From Methanohalophilus levihalophilus (GTDB lineage: Archaea; Halobacteriota; Methanosarcinia; Methanosarcinales; Methanosarcinaceae): a stretch of 64,000 bases of DNA. Below the pieces are notes generated by a model. That model searched no databases. It was not told the DNA's origin and worked only from the letters and a program-made list of their open reading frames with translations. The stretch lies in contig NZ_JAGGLK010000002.1 in NCBI RefSeq assembly GCF_017874375.1, positions 124,001 through 188,000 on the forward strand, read 5' to 3'. A program made the translations under genes and the position numbers. Positions 54,570 through 63,362 of this stretch are shown here, piece by piece (the first letter of the stretch is position 1; each line of letters opens with the position of its first letter).

Positions 54570-56450
54570 TTACTGGTCCCCACTTGAAATCTTGAAGTTC
54601 TCCATGAGCATTTTATGTGTTTTCTGTGCCAGATCGTTCACATGTTTCATTGAAGTTGTCACCTGCTGGGCAGCTGCGGTCTGCTCTTCAATTGCTGCAG
54701 ATGTCTCTTCACTGCTTGCAGCGTTTTCTTCTGCGGTAGATGCGACTTCACCGATATTGTTATCTATGCTCTCAATTCTCTCGAGTCCTTCAACAGATTT
54801 CTCGGTAACTTCATCCAGCATGACATTGATCTTGGCAACCATTTCAGCGATTTCTGCTGCTTTACTCAATGCGCCTTCAATATCCTTGCTTCCACCCTTT
54901 GCTTCCTGCTTGGCACGGTTGATAGCTTCAGTTACTCTTTCGGTTTCTTTCTGGACGCTTGCAACAATACCTTTGATTTCATCAGTACTCTTCCTTGATT
55001 CCTCGGCAAGTTTCCTGACTTCATCTGCAACAACAGCAAACCCACGACCGTGTTCTCCTGCTCTTGCTGCTTCAATTGCTGCATTTAGTGCAAGGAGGTT
55101 GGTCTGGTCGGCAATAGACTGGATCTTTTCACTGACAACACCGATGTTGTTTACTGCACCGTCAAGTGAAGACACAATTCCTCCAAGTTGCTCGATTTCA
55201 TCCACAATTACATCAAGATCTTTCAATGCGTTGTTTCCGAGTTCCTTTGTCACTTCGCTGATCTTCACAGCTTCAGCGGAGAATTCGACTGATTTGGCGG
55301 ATGAGTTGTTAAGTTCCCTGAAAATCTGCTCAGCAGTTTTCACATCAGCAGCAGAAACGTTTGCGTGCCTTGAAAGGTTCTCTGAGCCTGTAGCAATTTG
55401 TTCTGCAGCAGTTGATATCTGCTCCATTCCTGCATTCATCTGGGTAACCGCTTCTTCGGAATGGCGCACTTCTTCGGCTGTTTCATTCATTCCCTCAACA
55501 ATATCCTTGAGTATACCTCTGAGTCTTTCAGTGAAAGTGTTGAATTCATCAAATGTCTTGCCAAAGTCATCGTCCTTAATTTTCTCAAGGGTGACGTCAA
55601 TGTAACCTTCGCTTACTCTCCTGATTCCGGCGCCAAGATCGGCAAGGCAGTCATTTGTATAAGCAAGCATGCCTTCAATTTCTTTTTCCTTGGTTTTCAG
55701 TTCGGTCAGGTCAATCATGATGTTCAATGCACCGGCAATTTCACCATGTTTGTCCCTGATGGGGACGCAGGAAATAACAGTGTAGAGTTCATGATCTGTA
55801 AATGTCAGGTTTATTGTCTTCTCCAGATTCTGGACACTTTCCCCGGTTTCCAAGACAGTATCAACGACTGTTTTGTTGCGGCTTGCCATTAGTTCCGAGG
55901 TTGTCTTTCCAATGATAACATTTTGAGGATTACCGGCTATACACAACTCTTCAACATATTCATTGATGTATTGTACTTTTCCGGTTTTGTCTACATAAAG
56001 TGCGAGAGCCGGTGCAGGAAGACTTTCTACAATAGATCTCTTTGAGTCTTCTTCAGCTTTAACATACTTGTCAATGTTCAGAAAAACGCCATCGAGGTAG
56101 GTGTAATTTCCTTCGCCATCACTGATTAGGTGTCCTTTTTCCTCGATGTAAATGACATTACCATCTGCCCTCTTAATCCGATATTCTACGTTGTAGGGCG
56201 TGTTGTTTTTCATAGCCTCATCGATGGCAGCATCAATTTTGGCTACATCTTCCGGAATGACGATATCTGACCAGACCACTTTCTGGGTTAGGAAGTCTTC
56301 TTTTGAATATCCGCTAAGTGCAAGCACATTGTGGGTTATATAATAGATAGCCCATGACGCGTTGATATCACAGCGGAAAAGGGTTACCGGAAGTCCTTCT
56401 GCAAATTTTTCGAGCTCATTTATATCCATATTTTTGTCGTTTTCTGTCAT
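54570..56450 (-). CDS. Soluble methyl-accepting chemotaxis protein with two PAS domains
   Basis: About 626 aa without any membrane segment. PAS 1 about residues 15-130 (with a PAC-like [11 protein letters not shown]), PAS 2 about 145-255, a short HAMP-like linker, then the receptor signalling domain with the hairpin tip [20 protein letters not shown]. Being cytoplasmic with PAS domains it probably senses redox, energy state or a small ligand. First gene of the che operon; ATG at 56450 chosen over GTG at 56459 because GGTGA precedes it. Confidence 0.9.
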   Translation of the reverse strand: MTENDKNMDINELEKFAEGLPVTLFRCDINASWAIYYITHNVLALSGYSKEDFLTQKVVWSDIVIPEDVAKIDAAIDEAMKNNTPYNVEYRIKRADGNVIYIEEKGHLISDGEGNYTYLDGVFLNIDKYVKAEEDSKRSIVESLPAPALALYVDKTGKVQYINEYVEELCIAGNPQNVIIGKTTSELMASRNKTVVDTVLETGESVQNLEKTINLTFTDHELYTVISCVPIRDKHGEIAGALNIMIDLTELKTKEKEIEGMLAYTNDCLADLGAGIRRVSEGYIDVTLEKIKDDDFGKTFDEFNTFTERLRGILKDIVEGMNETAEEVRHSEEAVTQMNAGMEQISTAAEQIATGSENLSRHANVSAADVKTAEQIFRELNNSSAKSVEFSAEAVKISEVTKELGNNALKDLDVIVDEIEQLGGIVSSLDGAVNNIGVVSEKIQSIADQTNLLALNAAIEAARAGEHGRGFAVVADEVRKLAEESRKSTDEIKGIVASVQKETERVTEAINRAKQEAKGGSKDIEGALSKAAEIAEMVAKINVMLDEVTEKSVEGLERIESIDNNIGEVASTAEENAASSEETSAAIEEQTAAAQQVTTSMKHVNDLAQKTHKMLMENFKISSGDQ

Positions 56451-56526
56451 ATTTGTCACCCTTCAGATCATCTGCCGAGTATTTCATTATTATCATCATA
56501 ATGATATGTCAAACTATTCCTTTGCG

Positions 56527-56536
56527 ATATATAAAG
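56527..56536 (-). promoter_or_regulatory. TATA-like element of the che operon
   Basis: TTTATATATC on the minus strand, about 80 bases before the receptor ATG. The remaining 56537-56700 is AT-rich with no gene seen. Confidence 0.35.
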
Positions 56537-56700
56537 ATATCGCCATAATTTTAGACAGTCATGAGAAACTTCACAGAGTTGACACTATGGAAGGGGGTTC
56601 GGAGCAATTTTATTTAAAAGACAGTATTAAAATATTATTATTTGCATTTTTCAACGAAAATATATATGTACCATTTTATTGAATGGCGAAAATTCAAGTC

Positions 56701-56728
56701 AAAAAAGGGAGCTTTCGGAGAAAGCTCC
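56701..56728 (-). terminator. Hairpin terminator behind pyrH
   Basis: GGAGCTTTC (56708-56716) and GAAAGCTCC (56720-56728) form a perfect 9-bp stem with a 3-base loop. On the minus strand it is followed by CTTTTTT. It lies between the pyrH stop and the che promoter and should separate the two units. Confidence 0.65.
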
Positions 56729-56773
56729 TTCAACTCAAATGAAATAGTAGTAATGGTTTAAAAAAAGCGTGAT

Positions 56774-57478
56774 TTACCGAAGTATGTGTGTACCTATTGG
56801 TACACCGTCTACAGGTCCGCTTTTGACATTTTCCTGAAGTACTACATTGGCAATATTCTCGGAATTGCCTCCATCAAGAACAATTGTTTTCATGCCGCAG
56901 CGCTGGATTATTTTTGCAGCCAACGGGTCGACCGGAGATTTGGATCCTGCTTTCATTTCCGTGCTCATAACGACACTTATGAGTTCTTCAGGGGTCATTG
57001 TGTCGAATTTGGTTGCTGCGGGGTTCTTGTTTGGATCTTCTGAATATACACCATCAACAGCTGTTGCAATCACCAGCAGGTTTGCATTAAGGTATTCTGC
57101 AAGAATTGCTGAAACTGCATCTGTTGTCTGGCCGGGAATTACCCCTCCCATAACAACGATCTTCCCGGACGCAAGAGCCAATTCCGCTTCCCTGTACGTA
57201 CCGGGTGGTTCAGGGTATGCTGAATTTCCAAGAGCAGCAATAAGCAGTTGCGCATTGAGACGGGTAACGTCAATTCCTACAAAATCACATACTGATTCAT
57301 TTGCACCAAGTTGCCTGGCAGCGTCAATATAGCGGCGAGCTGCGACGCCTCCACCTGTCACGATGACTACTTTGTGTTCCTGTGACAGTTTCTTGAGTAC
57401 TTCTGCATATTCCCTGAATCTTTCAGGGTCCAGATCCTTTGCAAGTATTGATCCACCTATAGATAGAACTATTAACAT
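56774..57478 (-). CDS. pyrH: UMP kinase (archaeal type)
   Basis: 234 aa, amino-acid-kinase fold, ATP + UMP to UDP. GGSILAKD (8-15), VTGGGVAARRYID (about 40-52), GGVIPGQTTDAV (about 120) and TAVDGVYSEDPNKNP. The short archaeal form. A hairpin terminator follows; asd is about 120 bases upstream on the same strand. Confidence 0.92.
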   Translation of the reverse strand: MLIVLSIGGSILAKDLDPERFREYAEVLKKLSQEHKVVIVTGGGVAARRYIDAARQLGANESVCDFVGIDVTRLNAQLLIAALGNSAYPEPPGTYREAELALASGKIVVMGGVIPGQTTDAVSAILAEYLNANLLVIATAVDGVYSEDPNKNPAATKFDTMTPEELISVVMSTEMKAGSKSPVDPLAAKIIQRCGMKTIVLDGGNSENIANVVLQENVKSGPVDGVPIGTHILR

Positions 57479-57527
57479 CTTATCTCGCCTCCACGATAGT
57501 GGAATTTGAATTAATTAGCAAATAAAA

Positions 57528-57585
57528 AGAAAAGAAAACAGTGGCAGCCGTTTTTCCTGAAAAATTCTGGTATTTTGACGGCTGC
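57528..57585 (-). terminator. Inverted repeat and T-rich tract behind asd
   Basis: GCAGCCGT (57544-57551) and ACGGCTGC (57578-57585), perfect 8 bp with a long loop; downstream on the minus strand comes TTTTCTTTTCTTTTT. A plausible terminator between asd and pyrH. Confidence 0.45.
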
Positions 57586-57597
57586 ATCAAACTCACC

Positions 57598-58629
57598 TTA
57601 TAATCGATTCGTCTTGTGTAGCAGTTCGGCATTGAGAACGCTTGCGCCGGCTGCTCCACGAATAGTGTTGTGTCCCATGGCAACGTATCGGATTCCTTCC
57701 CTGATCCTGCCTACGGAAACACTCATTCCATTACCTGCATTCCTGTCAAGCCTGGGTTGTGGCCTATCCTCTTCATCCCTTACAATGAGAGGCTTCTCAG
57801 GTTCTGTTGGGAGGTCACCAAGTTTTGGATCAAAGTCAAGGAAAGCTTGCCTGACTTCTTCGGGTGTAGGATTATCATCCATGGTTGCCCATATGGCTTC
57901 AGTGTGGCCATCCAATACAGGGACACGGTGGCATGAAGCACTTACATCGAAGTCAGCCTTCACAATCTGGCTTCCGTCAAATTCCCCAAGCAATTTCTGG
58001 GGTTCAGTTTCCAGTTTGTCTTCTTCGTTTCCGATGTATGGAACGATGTTATCAATAATTCCCATTGAAGAGACGCCATTGTATCCGGCACCTGAAACCG
58101 CCTGCATGGTTGCAACTGTCACATTGCTCAAGTCAAATTGCATGAGTGGTTTGAACGTGACTGTCATCATAATGGTAGAGCAGTTGGGGTTTGTAATAAT
58201 GTATCCATCCCATCCACGATTATCCTGCTGGACTTCAATGAGATCAAGGTGATCTGCGTTTACTTCCGGAATCACGAGCGGTACATCTTCCACCATCCGG
58301 TATGCGGATGCGTTACTTGCCACAGCAAAACCGTTTTTGGCAAATGCTTCTTCCACTATCAGTGCAGATGATGCCGGCAAAGCTGAGAATACCACATCAG
58401 CATCAACTCTGGAAGGTTCTACAGGAACCACTTCCATGTCTGCAACTTCCTCTGGAAGGGGTACATCGAGTCTCCAGTTTGCAGCATCTTTGTATTGTTT
58501 TCCCGCACTTTTTTCGGAAGCTGCAAGGGATGTGATTTCAAACCACGGGTGATCTGCCAAAGCCTGTACAAATCGCTGTCCTACAGCACCAGTGGCACCA
58601 AGGATTCCGGCCCTTATGGTCTTGGCCAT
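57598..58629 (-). CDS. asd: Aspartate-semialdehyde dehydrogenase
   Basis: 343 aa. NADP-dependent reduction of aspartyl phosphate for lysine, threonine and methionine synthesis. NADP motif [10 protein letters not shown] (about 10-19), catalytic Cys in [10 protein letters not shown] (about 150), [10 protein letters not shown], and [10 protein letters not shown] with substrate-binding residues. Of the archaeal/fungal type. Situated 50 bases behind the ferredoxin gene. Confidence 0.93.
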   Translation of the reverse strand: MAKTIRAGILGATGAVGQRFVQALADHPWFEITSLAASEKSAGKQYKDAANWRLDVPLPEEVADMEVVPVEPSRVDADVVFSALPASSALIVEEAFAKNGFAVASNASAYRMVEDVPLVIPEVNADHLDLIEVQQDNRGWDGYIITNPNCSTIMMTVTFKPLMQFDLSNVTVATMQAVSGAGYNGVSSMGIIDNIVPYIGNEEDKLETEPQKLLGEFDGSQIVKADFDVSASCHRVPVLDGHTEAIWATMDDNPTPEEVRQAFLDFDPKLGDLPTEPEKPLIVRDEEDRPQPRLDRNAGNGMSVSVGRIREGIRYVAMGHNTIRGAAGASVLNAELLHKTNRL

Positions 58630-58679
58630 ATAGTTGCCTCAATAAAAAATGAAAGTAAAATAAAAAAGACAGGAATAAA

Positions 58680-58856
58680 TTATTCCTGGGTAATTGCATC
58701 TGTTGGGCAAACGTCAACACATGCGCCGCAGTCTGTGCATTCGTTTTCATCAACGACTGCGATGTTGTCATCGTTCATTGAAATTGCTTCGGTGGGACAT
58801 TCGTCTACACATGTTCCACAGCCAACACATTCATCGTTGTTAATTACAGCTACCAT
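58680..58856 (-). CDS. 2[4Fe-4S] ferredoxin
   Basis: 58 aa. Two complete clusters: [12 protein letters not shown] and [12 protein letters not shown]. Small soluble electron carrier. ATG at 58856 (MVAVINNDE) with AGGAGTG seven bases upstream; a longer upstream reading does not match the family. No specific partner can be named. Confidence 0.92.
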   Translation of the reverse strand: MVAVINNDECVGCGTCVDECPTEAISMNDDNIAVVDENECTDCGACVDVCPTDAITQE

Positions 58857-59025
58857 TTGTCTAACACTCCTAATTTTTTGAGATTTAGTAATAATCTGCA
58901 CTATACCATTAAACAAATGGGATAAAAATCTATCGATTAGCTGGCACAAGGCATTACAAACCATTCAGTACAAATAAATAATTAAAAGCAGAAAAATTTA
59001 ATACAAAATAGCAAATCATTGTTAG

Positions 59026-59673
59026 ATGATGCGAGCAAAGACCTTGTACGATTCGGATGCTATCTCCCCTGCAATGGGTACTATACTAATGCTTATGCTA
59101 TCGCTTTTACTCTCTGCCATTGTCCTTGCAGGTGTCTATGGTGAAGGGGCAGGAAGCAAAATTGAAATGGCCTTTACACCAACACCTTTTGCAGTAGTTG
59201 AAATTGTGGATGTTGAGGGGGGAATTCCAAATGGTATCAGGTATGATGAGAATTATATTCGATTGACTCATGTGAATGGGGATTCTTTGTCTCTTGATTC
59301 TACTTTTATTGTGCTTGAAGGCAAAGGTAGCAGCTATGTGGGGAAAGTTGGAGCAGGAGGAAAGATAGTGATCGGGGATTTAGTGATCAGGTATCATGAT
59401 CTGACTCCTGAAGGTTCGATCTCAGAATACAAAAATCGTAATCCTGTCATCGGGGATCACCGCTGGTCAACAGGAGAGACTATTATACTGAATGGGGATG
59501 ACAGTGTAAACGGGACAGATGCCTCTTCAGTGAGTGTGACAATAAACGGTCTGGAAAACACATCCAACAACTATGGCTTCAGGGAAGGTACAACTGTTGT
59601 GATGAAGATTTTTGACTCACGTACCCAAAGACTAATTGCCGAGGATTCGGCTGTTGTCAAGCCTGCGGACTAA
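59026..59673 (+). CDS. Archaeal type IV pilin-like protein
   Basis: 215 aa. Short N-terminus, then SDAISPAMGTILMLMLSLLL, the pilin-like helix with the cleavage region at the DAISP motif; then an extracytoplasmic beta domain. Three or more N-X-S/T sites in the C-terminal half (VNGTD, ENTSNN). Divergent from the ferredoxin. Probably an adhesion pilin or surface protein; its assembly machinery is not seen here. Confidence 0.7.
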   Translation: MMRAKTLYDSDAISPAMGTILMLMLSLLLSAIVLAGVYGEGAGSKIEMAFTPTPFAVVEIVDVEGGIPNGIRYDENYIRLTHVNGDSLSLDSTFIVLEGKGSSYVGKVGAGGKIVIGDLVIRYHDLTPEGSISEYKNRNPVIGDHRWSTGETIILNGDDSVNGTDASSVSVTINGLENTSNNYGFREGTTVVMKIFDSRTQRLIAEDSAVVKPAD

Positions 59674-59716
59674 GTTGTCACAATCATTATGTAGGGTTAC
59701 CATAGTAGGTAGTGCC

Positions 59717-61915
59717 ATGAGAGGGTCGGACTATCTCAAGTATTTTCCAAAAAGCTCCTGCTATCCCAATCAGGAAGATGCGATGAAGCGCATCCACTCT
59801 GCTATTTTCAATCAGGAAGTTATACTTTTTGAGGGTGCCTGTGGTACGGGCAAGACTTTGAGCGCTCTTGCTCCGGCTTTGCAGGCGGGGGAAGTCCTCG
59901 ATAAAACAGTTTTCATCGCAACTAATGTCCACCAGCAGATGGTGCAGTTCATAGATGAAGCACGGCAGATCAAGCAAATTCACGATATCAAGGTCGTGGT
60001 TTTCAAAGGCAAGAAATCAATGTGTCCCCTGCAACTGGGTTATGATGAGTGCGAGGCGAAAAGGGAAAACACATTTGAGCTTATCGATATTGAAAATGAT
60101 ACAAAGCTGAAGAGAGCTGAAATGAAAGCGGCCATGGATAATTACAAAAAATCCAGTGATGCCGTGTATGTGGAATTGCGGGATCAGCTTGACGTCGAAT
60201 TGAAAAAACTACAGGATCGGGCGCATGCACTCAGGGACAGGTGCTGCAATGAATTATACGAGGTATTGCGTCTGGACAATGAAAAGTTCAATGAATGGCT
60301 TTTCGAAACTGTCCGGGACCCGGATGAAGTTAACCAATATGCCTATGAAAATGGGATGTGTGGATATGAGCTACTCAAAAAGGAACTCAAATCTGCAGAT
60401 CTGGTGATAGGCAATTTCCATCACCTTCTCGACGGGGATATTTTTGCCACAATGCTCAGGTGGCTGGAGAAAGAAGCAGATGACATTATTATAATACTGG
60501 ACGAGGCACATAATATAGAGAGTGCTGCGAGATCCCATTCTTCCATAACCCTTACAGAACATACTATTGAACGTGCCCTTTCTGAACTGGAAGCAAATTC
60601 CATGGATGAGGCTTTCCAGGGACTTGATATTGAAGATATCGATGGGGTTATTTCTATTCTTCTGGATGTACTGAAGGAGACTTACAACTCAAGGTTTCGG
60701 TTTGGAGAAAAAGAGCGGGTAGGGGAAAACTGGTATGACATCAGGATCAGCGATCCTTTTGACAGGGGCGACATCGTAAAAGCCCGGTTCCTTAGAAATG
60801 CAAAGGAAGCAGGTTACGGGGAAAAAAAAGATATTCAGCGACTTTTGGGAATGGCTTCTGATATCGGGGCTGCTCTTGATGAGAAATATCGTGAACAGTA
60901 TAAGGAAGGCAAATCAGGAATCCTGAAACGTTCCCACATCTGGCACGTGGCTGAGTTTTTGTCATTTTATATTGAGCATTCCGATGGGCAGGAGCATTAT
61001 CCGATTCTTAATGTGAGGAGGGACAATCGGAATGAGGTATACGGGCGACTGGAGCTCTTTACATGCATTCCACAAAATGTAACTGCTCCATTATTCAGAT
61101 CAGTTCATTCGGCTATCCTGATGTCTGCAACCCTGAAACCCTTTGATATGATTAAAACAACCCTTGGCATTGAAAGGGATACATGTGAGCTGTCTTATGG
61201 TCTCACTTTCCCGCCGGAGCGTCGCCTTACAATTGCTGCAGCGGTTCAGCCTCAGTTTGCCAGAAGTCGGGACGAACCCGGAAATCTTGAAGATGTTTTT
61301 GGAGTAATGAAGGATTCAATTGAGAATTCTCCGGGAAATGTGGTGGTTTTCTTCCAGAGCTCTTTTGAAGCTCGCAGGTATTGCAAACTGCTTGAGGAAG
61401 CGCTTGATATTCCCATATTCCTCGATGAAGTAGGGGTTTCCGCACAGGAAGTACGTCAGGAGTTTTTCAGGGTCGGGGAACAGGGAGGAAAAGCTGTCCT
61501 TCTCACATATCTCTGGGGTACACTCAGCGAAGGGGTGGATTTCAGGGATAGCAGATGCAGAGTTGCAATTATCCTGGGTGTGGGATATCCTGCACTAACT
61601 GACAGGATGCATGCCGTGGAATCAGCTTACGATCATGAATTTGGTTTTGGAATGGGTTGGGAGTATGCAGTTCAGATCCCGACAATCCGGAAAATCCGGC
61701 AGGCTATGGGGAGAGTTGTAAGGTCTCCTACGGATTATGGTGTAAGGGTTCTGCTTGACGGCAGGTTCCTCACAGATTCGCAACGTCGCTGGCCCAAATA
61801 TTCTGTTTTTGGTTTTTTCCCGGAAGAAGAAAAACCGGAATTTGTAGACGTTGAACCTGCAAAGGTGAAATACTCATTACTCAACTTTTTCCAGGATATT
61901 GAGGATTTGCAATAA
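59717..61915 (+). CDS. XPD/DinG-like Fe-S DNA helicase
   Basis: Superfamily 2 5'-3' helicase, 732 aa from the ATG at 59717. Walker A EGACGTGKTLSAL (about 34-46), DEAH box LDEAHNIESAA (about 258), C-terminal FFQSSFEARRY, GTLSEGVDFR and QAMGRVVRSPTDYG. Cysteines between motifs I and II (KSMCPLQLGYDEC, DRCCNE, NGMCGYE) fit an Fe-S cluster as in XPD. An in-frame start inside the pilin gene is possible but gives no family sequence. Likely role in DNA repair. Confidence 0.88.
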   Translation: MRGSDYLKYFPKSSCYPNQEDAMKRIHSAIFNQEVILFEGACGTGKTLSALAPALQAGEVLDKTVFIATNVHQQMVQFIDEARQIKQIHDIKVVVFKGKKSMCPLQLGYDECEAKRENTFELIDIENDTKLKRAEMKAAMDNYKKSSDAVYVELRDQLDVELKKLQDRAHALRDRCCNELYEVLRLDNEKFNEWLFETVRDPDEVNQYAYENGMCGYELLKKELKSADLVIGNFHHLLDGDIFATMLRWLEKEADDIIIILDEAHNIESAARSHSSITLTEHTIERALSELEANSMDEAFQGLDIEDIDGVISILLDVLKETYNSRFRFGEKERVGENWYDIRISDPFDRGDIVKARFLRNAKEAGYGEKKDIQRLLGMASDIGAALDEKYREQYKEGKSGILKRSHIWHVAEFLSFYIEHSDGQEHYPILNVRRDNRNEVYGRLELFTCIPQNVTAPLFRSVHSAILMSATLKPFDMIKTTLGIERDTCELSYGLTFPPERRLTIAAAVQPQFARSRDEPGNLEDVFGVMKDSIENSPGNVVVFFQSSFEARRYCKLLEEALDIPIFLDEVGVSAQEVRQEFFRVGEQGGKAVLLTYLWGTLSEGVDFRDSRCRVAIILGVGYPALTDRMHAVESAYDHEFGFGMGWEYAVQIPTIRKIRQAMGRVVRSPTDYGVRVLLDGRFLTDSQRRWPKYSVFGFFPEEEKPEFVDVEPAKVKYSLLNFFQDIEDLQ

Positions 61916-61975
61916 CAACTCTTTTTAGGTTGTAAGACAGATATCTTCTATCCCAAAAAGGGGAGGTATTCGAAA

Positions 61976-62374
61976 ATGGGGCTCGAAAATTTAATGAAGG
62001 AAGTCTCTACTGAGCTTGAGAAACTGGTGAGTACGAAAACCGTTGTTGGAGATCCGATTGAGGCGGCAGGAGCAACTATCATCCCTGTGAGCCGTGTTAG
62101 TTTCGGTTTCGGAAGTGGCGGTGGAGAAGGTAAAAAAGGCGCAACCGAGGAAGGATTTGGCGGGGGTGGCGGTGCAGGTGCAAGGATTGAGCCTGTAGCG
62201 TTTATCGTGATTTCCGAAGGAGATGTTAAGCTTCTTACGATGTCCGGTGGAAGCAATGTAGATAAATTCCTCGAAGCTATGCCAGATGTACTCTCAAAGA
62301 TGAAATCCCTCAAGAAAACTCTCAAGAAGGAAGGGGACGAAGAATCCCCGGAGACTGAAGAAAGCAAAGAGTGA
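61976..62374 (+). CDS. GerW/YtfJ family protein
   Basis: 132 aa. Family features: NLMKEVSTELEKLVSTKTVV at the start, then GATIIPVSRVSFGFGSGGGE, a Gly-rich stretch, and RIEPVAFIVISEGDVKLL. Named after a Bacillus spore protein, but widespread in non-sporulating microbes including methanogens; function unknown. Strong GGGGAGGT before the ATG. Followed 10 bases later by the DUF2953 gene, the same neighbour as in Bacillus (ytfI-ytfJ). Confidence 0.85.
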   Translation: MGLENLMKEVSTELEKLVSTKTVVGDPIEAAGATIIPVSRVSFGFGSGGGEGKKGATEEGFGGGGGAGARIEPVAFIVISEGDVKLLTMSGGSNVDKFLEAMPDVLSKMKSLKKTLKKEGDEESPETEESKE

Positions 62375-62383
62375 GCATCCTTT

Positions 62384-63022
62384 ATGGATTGGATTCTTTA
62401 CCTGCTACTTGCTCTGATAGTCTTACCTCTATTGCTTCTTTTCTTTCCGGTCAAGATCCACCTGAAAGCGAGGGTTGGCACAGAGGCACTTGAGCATAGC
62501 ATCAGAATCAACTGGCTCGGCATAACGGTAAATCCGGAGAGATTCAGCCGTTCGGATAAGGGTAAGAAAAAGGAAAAGAAAGAATCTGAACCAAAGAAGG
62601 CTGAATCAAAAAAGAATAAGAAGAAAGAAGAAACCACGAAAAAGAAGGGAAAGGGCAAATCCTCTTTTTCGATAAAACAGATTCCTATTTTCCTAAATCC
62701 TGTCAGGCAGCTGCTTTTCGATCTCTGGAAAGCAGTTGATTTCCCTTTAATGAAAATTAATGCAGCTTTTGGATTTGATGACCCTGCGAACACAGGGATG
62801 GCCTGCGGTTTCATGTACGGAGCTGCCGGGGTTGTCAATCATCACATTCCCTCATTTAAGTATAATGTGTCACCGGTATTCGACGATAGAAAGCTTGATT
62901 TTTCAGTATCTTCCACAATCAGGATAAAACTTTACAGGATTGTTTTCGCGGCTCTTCACGTATTATATAGTAAAGATGGTCGTCGTGCTATCTGGGCGGC
63001 ATGGAAGATGCGCAGTAATTGA
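62384..63022 (+). CDS. DUF2953 membrane protein
   Basis: 212 aa. One N-terminal membrane helix (ILYLLLALIVLPLLLLFFPV), a Lys/Glu-rich stretch (about 58-95) and a C-terminal soluble domain (INAAFGFDDPANTGMACGFM). Family of unknown function that accompanies GerW/YtfJ. Cytoplasmic or surface side not decided. Confidence 0.75.
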   Translation: MDWILYLLLALIVLPLLLLFFPVKIHLKARVGTEALEHSIRINWLGITVNPERFSRSDKGKKKEKKESEPKKAESKKNKKKEETTKKKGKGKSSFSIKQIPIFLNPVRQLLFDLWKAVDFPLMKINAAFGFDDPANTGMACGFMYGAAGVVNHHIPSFKYNVSPVFDDRKLDFSVSSTIRIKLYRIVFAALHVLYSKDGRRAIWAAWKMRSN

Positions 63023-63147
63023 AAGTTTTTACCGAATATTTTTGTCCAATGGCTAAAGAATTGGCACATGGCATTGGAAATGGCTACCTGGGAAAGTAGA
63101 TATATCTTTTTTGACTACTTATGTTTGGGTATTTTGGGGAACTAGAC

Positions 63148-63303
63148 ATGAATGAAAATGCTATGATTATAGTCCTTACTTTCGCAGCAGTAGCAATCCT
63201 TACATTTTTTGTAGGGCCCAGTTTTAGCTTTCATATATTCGAGATATTGATTCTTGATCTTCTTTTGATTTCGGCGGGGATTATTACTAAATTGCTAACC
63301 TGA
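63148..63303 (+). CDS. Small two-helix membrane protein (51 aa)
   Basis: MNENAMIIVLTFAAVAILTF, a short polar loop, then IFEILILDLLLISAGIITKL: two hydrophobic helices. GGGGA eight bases before the ATG at 63148 supports this start over an ATG at 63121. No family recognised. Confidence 0.5.
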   Translation: MNENAMIIVLTFAAVAILTFFVGPSFSFHIFEILILDLLLISAGIITKLLT

Positions 63304-63328
63304 TTTCTTTTTGGGATTTCCAAACACT

Positions 63329-63358
63329 AATATATACTAGCATGAGATAGTTGCTAGT
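63329..63358 (+). promoter_or_regulatory. TATA box and inverted repeat before the beta-RFAP synthase gene
   Basis: AATATATAC (63329-63337) is a TATA-like element. Directly beyond it, ACTAGCA (63336-63342) and TGCTAGT (63352-63358) form a perfect 7-bp dyad with a 9-base spacer, ending four bases before the ATG. It could be an operator at the transcription start. Confidence 0.45.
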
Positions 63359-63362
63359 TACC

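Noticed and set aside
59636-59716. Extended N-terminus of the helicase overlapping the pilin gene
   Set aside because: The extra residues do not resemble the family, and an ATG at 59717 gives a normal start.
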